From the NCBI RefSeq assembly GCF_025359345.1, contig NZ_JANYGQ010000036.1:310001-374000 (forward strand): a DNA stretch of 64,000 nt. Direction: 5' to 3'. The notes under the pieces are model-generated. The model did not search any database. It was not told where the DNA came from and saw nothing but the letters and a program-made list of their open reading frames with translations. Of this stretch, positions 1 to 6,237 are shown piece after piece. Source of the stretch: Mucilaginibacter sp. (GTDB lineage: Bacteria; Bacteroidota; Bacteroidia; Sphingobacteriales; Sphingobacteriaceae). Every line of letters begins with the position of its first letter. Position 1 is the stretch's first letter. The position numbers and the translations under genes were made by a program.

Positions 1-456
1 ATCAAAATAGCCCTCAATATCGCTTGCTTATTATCTTGCACAAGTGCCTCAACAGTTGATAAGTTTTATACCGAGAAAGGGGAATGGGACTCCGCTAGAA
101 TACCGTTTATAAAACCTTACGAGGCCATAATTACAAGTAAGGAACTTGGTTGGAGTATGAATTTAGATGGAAAGGATGGCGATACAGGATTTTCCAATAT
201 TAAAAAGGCTAATGTGGAAGGTGGAATAATATTTATATATAGTATAAATAGCATTTTTCACGGCGTTGATGTTAACCAATCGTGGCATATAATAATACCT
301 GGAAAACGCATTGAAAAGGGCTTTGCTAGCTACCACGAGTATCGGGATTATTTAAATGCGCTTGGGATAAAATCTGAACCTACACTTTATGATATTGGGC
401 ATATTGCCGATTATTATGAAGATCACGATACTGTAGATTGGAAAGCCATTAAGTGA
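1..456 (+). CDS. Unknown lipoprotein, 5' end cut by the window edge
   Basis: The reading frame is open from the first base of the window to the stop at 454-456, so the start codon lies outside. An ATG at 157 exists, but the residues before it read like real protein: a hydrophobic stretch ends in LLSC (residue 13 of the visible part), which fits a lipoprotein signal peptide and lipidation Cys. That makes this the C-terminal 151 residues of a lipoprotein rather than a 99-residue protein. The rest is soluble and mixed in composition, with no motif I recognise. It sits in low-GC accessory DNA beside other small unknown genes. Function unknown. Confidence 0.55.
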   Translation: MKIALNIACLLSCTSASTVDKFYTEKGEWDSARIPFIKPYEAIITSKELGWSMNLDGKDGDTGFSNIKKANVEGGIIFIYSINSIFHGVDVNQSWHIIIPGKRIEKGFASYHEYRDYLNALGIKSEPTLYDIGHIADYYEDHDTVDWKAIK

Positions 457-489
457 TTATTTAAATAGCGCTTAAATCTCCTCCAAACC

Positions 490-540
490 CGCCACACAAT
501 GCAAATCACCCATAAAAGAGTTCGAGTTTTGTAGTCTAAG
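490..540 (+). repeat. Intergenic repeat R50, copy 1
   Basis: About 50 bp sharing the core CATAAAAGAGTTCG and TTTTGTAGTCTAA with copies at 2838-2888 and 3906-3951. All three are in the same orientation, each just after a plus-strand gene and not coding. The role is unknown. Confidence 0.7.
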
Positions 541-550
541 TACCACCGAA

Positions 551-568
551 ATATCCCATGTGGGATAT
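551..568. other. Short perfect inverted repeat
   Basis: ATATCCCA, two spacer bases, then TGGGATAT. It lies between repeat copy 1 and the hairpin at 575-603. It could be a protein-binding site or part of a longer folded RNA. Confidence 0.45.
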
Positions 569-574
569 TTTCAA

Positions 575-603
575 ACAGGCTTTCAGATTTTCTGAAGGCC
601 TGT
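575..603. terminator. Hairpin of the GCCTTYAGAT family
   Basis: ACAGGCTTTCAGA pairs with TCTGAAGGCCTGT across a 3-base loop, with one wobble. It lies between the convergent ends of the genes at 1-456 and 632-1144. No strong T-run follows on either strand, so terminator function is likely but not certain. Confidence 0.5.
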
Positions 604-631
604 TGATTTGATAACAAATTATTATAGTATA

Positions 632-1144
632 TCACGGTAACGGCCATGTCTTATCATACCAATCCTCGTTACTATTTATCGCTAATTCAAAGCCATCTTC
701 TATATTTAATTCTTTAATTTTTGAAAAAGCATAATTGCCAATTTCGATCAAAGCTGGTTCAATTTCTGTCCAGCATTCCCCTTCAGTTTCACTTTCCCAC
801 CCTTCGGAGAAGCTTTGATGAGAAACTTGCTCAAAGTCTCTTAATTCAAAATCTGCAGGATTGCAAATTCTTGTATACTGATTCGGCTTAAATAGTTCCG
901 CTTGTTCGATATCCCCTTCAGCTAAATATTGGTCGTAATATTTTTTATTCCAATTATTGGATTCTGCCACTTTTTTAAGAGAGTTTTCCTTACTATCGAA
1001 GTTAATTGAGCTTACGGCCGCATCAGGGTCCGTCCAAATGCTTGTAGTGTAAATTTTAAAAGTGGGCCTTTCAATTTGTAGTCGTTTAATGGTATTATCA
1101 ACCATCTCGGTCATTTCCATTAAATATAAGGTTTGGTTAAACAT
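632..1144 (-). CDS. Unknown 170-residue acidic protein
   Basis: A complete reading frame without signal peptide or membrane segment, so probably cytoplasmic. It is acidic and rich in Glu, Asp, Asn and Trp, with a central YDQYLAEGD stretch and a C-terminal EDWYDKTWPLP. Its size, composition and place among small orphan genes resemble DUF4303/SMI1-like immunity proteins of toxin systems, but I see no diagnostic motif, so this is only a suggestion. The start at 1144 is the first ATG; a second Met (MEMTEMVDN) lies eight codons in and could also serve. Convergent with the gene at 1-456. Confidence 0.6.
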   Translation of the reverse strand: MFNQTLYLMEMTEMVDNTIKRLQIERPTFKIYTTSIWTDPDAAVSSINFDSKENSLKKVAESNNWNKKYYDQYLAEGDIEQAELFKPNQYTRICNPADFELRDFEQVSHQSFSEGWESETEGECWTEIEPALIEIGNYAFSKIKELNIEDGFELAINSNEDWYDKTWPLP

Positions 1145-1231
1145 TTTGGGTTTCGTCTACGATTAATGAATATTTGGTTGGGAATTAAATATCATAAATT
1201 TAGAACATTTAATGCAAGCAATAGTAAAATA

Positions 1232-1448
1232 TTAAAAGCTTAAGTTATATATTCTCTGAAAGTCAAGGAGTATATGATCTGTTTCATTAGGACTAATTTT
1301 TGATTTTAGCTTGAAACACTTCCCGTCGCCATATTTAAATCTGTGTTTATTATGCCATTGGGTCAATTAATAGCTGTAAATCTTCAATAAAGTTATTGGA
1401 AATTGGGGTCTTTGAGATCTCATTCACACCCATCCATGTGAACGGCAT
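1232..1448 (-). pseudogene. Frameshifted remnant of a small gene
   Basis: Read on the minus strand from an ATG at 1446-1448, the frame gives MPFTWMGVNEISKTPISNN and continues through IEDLQLLID. It then hits two stops, while the neighbouring frame carries on as QWHNKHRFKYGDGKCFKL to a stop at 1232-1234. The switch falls near 1353-1364. Both halves read like normal protein, so this looks like about 72 residues of a former gene, perhaps only its C-terminal part, broken by a single-base indel. The family is not recognised. Confidence 0.45.
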
Positions 1449-1462
1449 GGGAAAGATTATTG

Positions 1463-1498
1463 AAAGCCTTTAGATGAAAATCTGAAGGCTTTTTTTTT
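1463..1498 (+). terminator. Intrinsic terminator, GCCTTYAGAT family
   Basis: AAAGCCTTTAGAT pairs with ATCTGAAGGCTTT and is followed by a run of T on the plus strand. No intact plus-strand gene lies directly upstream, so whatever it ends is undetected or decayed. Confidence 0.7.
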
Positions 1499-1597
1499 AA
1501 AGAGCGGTTCGGTAATTTGTCCGTTGTAAATCATAAATCTTAATGCGATATTGAAATACTTTTGTACAAGAGTTTAATATTTCTAAATCAATATTGT

Positions 1598-2215
1598 ATG
1601 CTAAAAAAACATTCAATTCTATTGGGAATAATTATTTCGATATTGTTGCTATTTATAGCTACATGGCACTATCCCGGTGGGTCGCAAGTTGACAAAAACT
1701 CCGTTGGGTTTGACTGGAAGAACAATTATATAAGTAATCTTTTCGGTAAAAATGCTGTTAATGGATCATACAATTCAGCTCGTTTTTGGGCTATAGGAGG
1801 AATGATTTTCTTTTCGGCTAGCTTTGCTATATTCTTTGTTGAATTTTCAAAGAAAATACCGGCAAAGGGCGCCTCCAAAATAGTAAAATATGTAGGGGTC
1901 GGTGGTATGTTTTTTGCTTTTTTAATAGCGACCCCATTGCACGATATCATGATTACTATCGCTAGTACAATGTTTCTTATAGGGATGTTTTATATCACTG
2001 TTTTTGTTTTAAAGTAGAGGCTGCATTTATTTAAATGGCTATGTATTGTTTGGCTCCTTGTGTTTTATTATACGCTATACCTTTATGGCTCTGGTAGTGT
2101 TAAGTATTTACCAATAATGCAGAAAATTACGTTTGCCACTACAATAGCCCTAGTTTTAGGGCTGGCATATTTTACGAAAAAAGAAGATTTTCAACAGATC
2201 AAGGAGGGCAAATAA
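1598..2215 (+). pseudogene. Six-helix-type membrane protein interrupted by in-frame TAG
   Basis: The ATG at 1598 starts MLKKHSILLG with a first membrane helix, and several hydrophobic segments follow until a TAG at 2015-2017. The same frame continues without a gap after the TAG (RLHLFKWLCIVWLL), adding two more membrane segments and ending at TAA 2213-2215, for about 205 codons in all. The layout of hydrophobic segments resembles the DUF998/Frag1 kind of small integral membrane protein, but that is a weak match. A nonsense mutation is the simplest reading. A 139-residue truncated product could still be made. No sign elsewhere suggests stop-codon recoding. Confidence 0.55.
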
Positions 2216-2319
2216 AATAGCTGGTCTAAGTGTCGAAAATTTAACTTTATACACTTTAATTCCAGGCTGGGTTTAGCAAGTTGACTTTAACGCCATAACC
2301 AACATTAATAATTATAAAA

Positions 2320-2781
2320 ATGACCTTAGATATTGATGACAACCTAAACATAGATTTACAATTGGAGAATGGTGGTTTGCGCGTAATAACCAAGATAGGA
2401 TCTTACCTGGTACGTAACCAGACTTATGAAGAAACCAAGTCTGTAATTGAAAAAAATTACAAAATTGTAAAAGATTATTATCAGGGTAAAGCCAATTCGT
2501 TAATCACTGAAATTGATTTAGAAAACTTTTCCCTCAAAATTGTACTTAATTATTTTTACATGTATAATATGTGGCGAACGATGTACAAGCGAGAAAAAAA
2601 CAGGGATCTAACTTTTTTACCGAAAGATTTTGAACACCCAACGACATCTTATTTAATAATCAATTATTTCCAAAAACAATATCCTAATAACTATGCTGAT
2701 AAATGCGAACTGTTACTAAATATGTCGAGCGACCGATTTTTAGAATATATGCGGTTTAAAGAGCAGTTTGACAATAAATAG
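2320..2781 (+). CDS. Unknown 153-residue protein
   Basis: A single clean frame from ATG to TAA with no signal peptide or membrane helix. The N-terminal half alternates short beta-like segments (NLNIDLQLENGG) and the C-terminal half is helical and aromatic (IVLNYFYMYNMWRTMY), with many Lys and Asn as expected in low-GC accessory DNA. No motif is recognised. It stands alone, more than 100 bp from the broken membrane gene before it, and is followed by repeat copy 2. It may be an orphan antitoxin, immunity or phage-related protein, but nothing in the sequence shows this. Confidence 0.55.
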   Translation: MTLDIDDNLNIDLQLENGGLRVITKIGSYLVRNQTYEETKSVIEKNYKIVKDYYQGKANSLITEIDLENFSLKIVLNYFYMYNMWRTMYKREKNRDLTFLPKDFEHPTTSYLIINYFQKQYPNNYADKCELLLNMSSDRFLEYMRFKEQFDNK

Positions 2782-2837
2782 TTCATGCTTTCAGTTTATG
2801 GTCAATGTCATCAAACACCGTACATCATTATCAATTG

Positions 2838-2888
2838 CACCGCACAGTACAAATTAACCATAAAAGAGTTCGGGCTTTGTAGTCTAAA
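2838..2888 (+). repeat. Intergenic repeat R50, copy 2
   Basis: Shares the CATAAAAGAGTTCG core and CTTTGTAGTCTAA end with copies 1 and 3. It starts about 57 bp after the stop of the preceding gene, in the same orientation. Confidence 0.7.
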
Positions 2889-3034
2889 AGACATTGAAAA
2901 AGCTACAATCCTTTAGCTGAAAAGTTGAGCGCTCTTTTATTCTGTTGTGTTTAACCTATAATTGCCGGATTACATAAATTATAGCACAAAACCAGGTTTA
3001 ATTTATATTTTACAGCCTGCAACAAAAAACAAAC

Positions 3035-3901
3035 ATGGCATCAGGCTTTTTTGCGATTTTGGACGATATAGGCGCTTTGATGGATGATGTTGCGGCGACA
3101 ACTAAAGTTGCGGCGAGTAAAACCACAGGCATATTGGGCGATGACCTGGCCGTGAACGCAGAAAAAGCTACAGGTTTTTTATCGTCGCGTGAATTGCCTG
3201 TACTATGGGCCATTACAAAAGGCTCATTAGTTAATAAAGTCATTATTGTCCCCATTGCATTATTGTTAAGTGTGTTTTTTCCGTTGGGTGTTAAAATTGC
3301 CCTGGTTTTAGGAGGCTTTTACCTGGCTTATGAGGGAGTCGAAAAAATAATCGAATACCTTTTTCATCGTTCAAAAGCGGCACACCAGGTAATTAAAGAA
3401 AGCGAACAAAACGATACCGGCGCCGAAAAAGCAAAAATTAAATCGGCTATAACAACCGACTTCATTCTGTCTATAGAGATCGTAATTATTGCGCTGGGGG
3501 CTGTCACAGAAAGGAGCCTGTTGATACAGGGAATAACCGTTTCGGTTGTTGCATTCCTGGCAACGATAGGCGTTTATGGCATAGTTGCAATTATTGTCAG
3601 GTTGGACGACGCCGGCTATAAATTGATTGAACGCGCTCATAACAAAGGTTTCTTTTCGGCCGTGGGTGTTTTACTGGTTAAATCGCTACCGGTTATTATT
3701 AAGCTGTTAAGTGTAGTCGGGACATTCGCTTTAATCCTGGTTTCAGGTGGCATTTTCGCTCACAATATCGAATATTTACATCATTTATTGCCAAACCTGC
3801 CATCACTGATCAGAGAGCTCATAATAGGATTGGCTGCCGGCTTGATTATGGTAGCTATACTAATGGGGGGGCGAAAGATATTGCCATTTTTTAAGAAATG
3901 A
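3035..3901 (+). CDS. DUF808 family membrane protein (YedI-like)
   Basis: The N-terminus MASGFFAILDDIGALMDDVA and the following VAASKTTGILGDDLAVNAEK are characteristic of the DUF808/YedI family of inner-membrane proteins. Hydrophobic segments follow from about residue 70 (KVIIVPIALLLSVFFPLG) to the C-terminus, giving roughly six to seven membrane helices. At 288 residues it is near the usual family length. The function of the family is not established. It stands alone, with repeat copy 3 directly after the stop. The ATG start matches the conserved family N-terminus, so the start is secure. Confidence 0.9.
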   Translation: MASGFFAILDDIGALMDDVAATTKVAASKTTGILGDDLAVNAEKATGFLSSRELPVLWAITKGSLVNKVIIVPIALLLSVFFPLGVKIALVLGGFYLAYEGVEKIIEYLFHRSKAAHQVIKESEQNDTGAEKAKIKSAITTDFILSIEIVIIALGAVTERSLLIQGITVSVVAFLATIGVYGIVAIIVRLDDAGYKLIERAHNKGFFSAVGVLLVKSLPVIIKLLSVVGTFALILVSGGIFAHNIEYLHHLLPNLPSLIRELIIGLAAGLIMVAILMGGRKILPFFKK

Positions 3902-3905
3902 TCCC

Positions 3906-3951
3906 CTCCACACCATACAAATCAGCCATAAAAGAGTTCGGGTTTTGTAGT
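3906..3951 (+). repeat. Intergenic repeat R50, copy 3
   Basis: Matches copies 1 and 2 through CATAAAAGAGTTCGGG and TTTTGTAGT, and begins 5 bp after the DUF808 stop codon. The similarity ends sooner on the 3' side than in the other two copies. Confidence 0.7.
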
Positions 3952-4074
3952 GCTGCGTTAGATCAGCGATAAAATAATTGAGGGTAGTTCAAAAGATTAT
4001 CATTTTTGCAATACAATGGTTTTAATGCATATTTGGGGAGTTGTATTTCTAACCAATCGTACCCTTTCACAAAT

Positions 4075-4728
4075 ATGAAAAAAAGCTTCACCCTATTATT
4101 ATGTCTCTTTCTATTTGCATCTTGCAGCACACATTTGGTTACGAAAGGATTACAAAATAAAACTTCGAATTACGTTGTAACAACCAGCGGTAAACACATC
4201 GATGCGGCATCTGTAAGTATCAATGATGATAAGGTAACTGCAGATACGGCCACATACCAGCTAACCAATGTTAGCGCAATAAAGATAGGCGAGTCTTATT
4301 ATAGCTTAAAAAATGGTGAACTTTACGAAGGTGTATACTACGGAAAATTGATATTATTGAAACGTTTTGGCGGTATGGTTTACACTTACTCAACCACCAG
4401 GACTTCTGCACATGCCTTTTATAATTTTTATTTGCAAAAAGAAGGACAGTCTGAGATCGTTGATTTTGACAATAAAAGCCTTATTGAAAATGTGCGGGAT
4501 AATCCTTTGGCGTTGCGGAAAGCAAGAGCCGCGCAAATTTATGGTACTGTAAATACCGTAAGCATTTTTACGGCAATAGCAGGACTTGCGTGTGTGTTTT
4601 TGCCTTATAACAGCCCTGTCAGAAAGCCTGGTGTTACCGTTGGGCTTTTTTCAATGCCGGCATTCTTGATAACTTTGCCTATTGCCCCGCATAAAAAATA
4701 TAAAGCAGTTGTCGTCTATAATCGCTAA
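4075..4728 (+). CDS. Unknown lipoprotein
   Basis: I place the start at the ATG 4075 because it begins a textbook lipoprotein signal, MKKSFTLLLCLFLFASC, with lipidation Cys 17. An upstream in-frame TTG at 4006 would bury this signal. The mature part (about 200 residues) starts beta-rich, including a TTSGKHIDAASVSINDDK stretch, and near residues 165-210 has two hydrophobic segments (SIFTAIAGLACVFLP and VGLFSMPAFLITLP), so the protein may be anchored both by lipid and by helices. No conserved family is recognised. Monocistronic by spacing, followed by a hairpin of the GCCTTYAGAT family. Confidence 0.7.
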   Translation: MKKSFTLLLCLFLFASCSTHLVTKGLQNKTSNYVVTTSGKHIDAASVSINDDKVTADTATYQLTNVSAIKIGESYYSLKNGELYEGVYYGKLILLKRFGGMVYTYSTTRTSAHAFYNFYLQKEGQSEIVDFDNKSLIENVRDNPLALRKARAAQIYGTVNTVSIFTAIAGLACVFLPYNSPVRKPGVTVGLFSMPAFLITLPIAPHKKYKAVVVYNR

Positions 4729-4838
4729 AGAATCGGCACGGGCGCATTAAGTGCAATTTACGGAATTCAGTTAAACTATACGAATCAATGATAGAGCCGT
4801 TTGTTTTTTGCGGTCTAAGGAACGGCAAAAAGAAATCA

Positions 4839-4868
4839 AGAGCCTACAGACGAAAGTCTGAAGGCTCT
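4839..4868. terminator. Hairpin of the GCCTTYAGAT family
   Basis: AGAGCCTACAGAC pairs with GTCTGAAGGCTCT around a short GAAA-type loop. No T-run follows on the plus strand. It lies about 110 bp after the lipoprotein gene and just before a minus-strand gene remnant. Confidence 0.55.
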
Positions 4869-4880
4869 TAAAATTCCTGG

Positions 4881-5036
4881 TTAAAACAAGAGGTTAGATT
4901 TATAAACAATTTTATATAGTTCCTGCAATGGGTATTCTCCATTTAGCCCATAATCTTCTATTACAATTTTTTTTGTATTGGTATAAAATGTGATTGTAGA
5001 ACAGGTTTTTTGAACTAAAATCTTATCTCTCTTCAA
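4881..5036 (-). pseudogene. C-terminal gene remnant, DUF6438-like ending
   Basis: On the minus strand an open stretch with a possible TTG start at 5036 ends at TAA 4881-4883 and reads in part TKKIVIEDYGLNGEYPLQ. The pattern of Lys-rich strand, then DYGxNG, then an amphipathic helix resembles the end of DUF6438-type lipoprotein domains. No full N-terminal part exists upstream; a neighbouring frame shows a short protein-like piece (GYVTYITFEER) before a stop, consistent with an additional frameshift. I read this as a decayed gene end rather than a live small gene. Confidence 0.35.
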
Positions 5037-5188
5037 ATGTGATGTAGGTCACATAGCCCCCTGAAATTTCCTGCCGAACTTTGTTGTGCGGTTAAAAAAT
5101 ATGTAATACGTGGACACTTAAGTCTTTTAGTGTCCGGCCTATATTAACCGGGTTAGTCAACAAAAAGAGAAACACGACAAGATATATC

Positions 5189-6100
5189 ATGAAAAAGGTG
5201 ACAACAAATAATAGTATAAATATGCCTCTGCTTGGATTTGGCACCCTGATTCCAAGTGCGGCTGCGACGATAAGTGCTACCATGGACGCGCTGGATGCTG
5301 GGTTTCGACATTTCGATTGTGCGGAACGATACCGAAACGAGCGCGAGGTGGGCGAGGCCTTGCAGGCAGGACTTGCGGCTGGCGGACTAGCCCGCGAGGA
5401 CATCTTTGTTACCACAAAGTTGTGGAATACCAATCATCGGCCCGAATACGTTCAGCCGGCATTTGAGGCGAGCCTGAACAGACTCCGGCTCAGCTACCTG
5501 GATCTCTATCTCATTCACACGCCATTTGCATTTCAACCCGGAGATGAGCAAGACCCACGGGATCAAAACGGTAATGTTATTTACGACCGCGATGTGACTT
5601 TGGCCGACACATGGAAGGCGATGGAGAGCCTGGTGGACGATGGTAGGTGCCGGGCGATCGGATTATCTGACATAAGCCTGAAAGAATTATTGCCCATCTA
5701 TGAATCGGCGAGAATTAAACCGGCAGTGGTCCAGGTAGAAGCACATCCGTACTTGCCGGAAACGGAGCTTTTGGAATTCTGCAAGGAGAAGGATATCGTG
5801 TTTTTGGCTTTTGCGCCATTGGGTCACGGAATAAAACCAGGGCCACTCGAAGATTCGGTCATTACGGCCATTGCTGAGCGGGTTGGAAAGACGCCAGCTC
5901 AGGTGCTGTTGGCCTGGGCTCTGCAGCGTGGTACCGCTTTGCTTACCACGCCAAAAACTGCGGCCCGCGCGCGCGAGAATTTTGACATCTCTTCTCTGCC
6001 GCAAGATGCCTTTGATGAAATCAGCCGCATTGAGACCAGGCAGAGGTTCAATGAGGTAGTGAAGACTGGCGTCCCGGGTTTCATCGCACGAGGTAATTGA
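5189..6100 (+). CDS. Aldo/keto reductase
   Basis: A cytoplasmic NAD(P)H-dependent oxidoreductase of the aldo/keto reductase superfamily that reduces aldehydes or ketones; the substrate cannot be told from sequence. The (beta/alpha)8 landmarks are present: the N-terminal MPLLGFGT, catalytic Asp43 and Tyr48 (HFDCAERY), Lys77 (TTKLWNTNH), His110 (DLYLIHTPF), and the cofactor-binding GLSDIS and TPKTAARARENFD regions. The length of 303 residues is typical. It stands alone between intergenic spaces. Codon use is visibly richer in G and C than in the neighbours, and the sequence looks more proteobacterial than Bacteroidota, which suggests transfer. Confidence 0.93.
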   Translation: MKKVTTNNSINMPLLGFGTLIPSAAATISATMDALDAGFRHFDCAERYRNEREVGEALQAGLAAGGLAREDIFVTTKLWNTNHRPEYVQPAFEASLNRLRLSYLDLYLIHTPFAFQPGDEQDPRDQNGNVIYDRDVTLADTWKAMESLVDDGRCRAIGLSDISLKELLPIYESARIKPAVVQVEAHPYLPETELLEFCKEKDIVFLAFAPLGHGIKPGPLEDSVITAIAERVGKTPAQVLLAWALQRGTALLTTPKTAARARENFDISSLPQDAFDEISRIETRQRFNEVVKTGVPGFIARGN

Positions 6101-6237
6101 GTGGTAAAATCAAACAATAGGCGACCCATTGGTTTTGTGTATTAGTATCATCTAATTATGATAATTAATATGCGGGCGCAAACGAATAGGTTCGCTTATC
6201 AATAAAGCTATTTTAAATTAATTGCAGGCAGCAGGCT

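Noticed and set aside
423-647. Minus-strand open frame of 74 codons
   Set aside because: It runs through repeat copy 1, a palindrome and a hairpin, overlaps the neighbouring gene ends and has no protein-like pattern.
4006-4074. N-terminal extension of the lipoprotein from TTG 4006
   Set aside because: It would place 23 polar residues before a perfect lipoprotein signal peptide.
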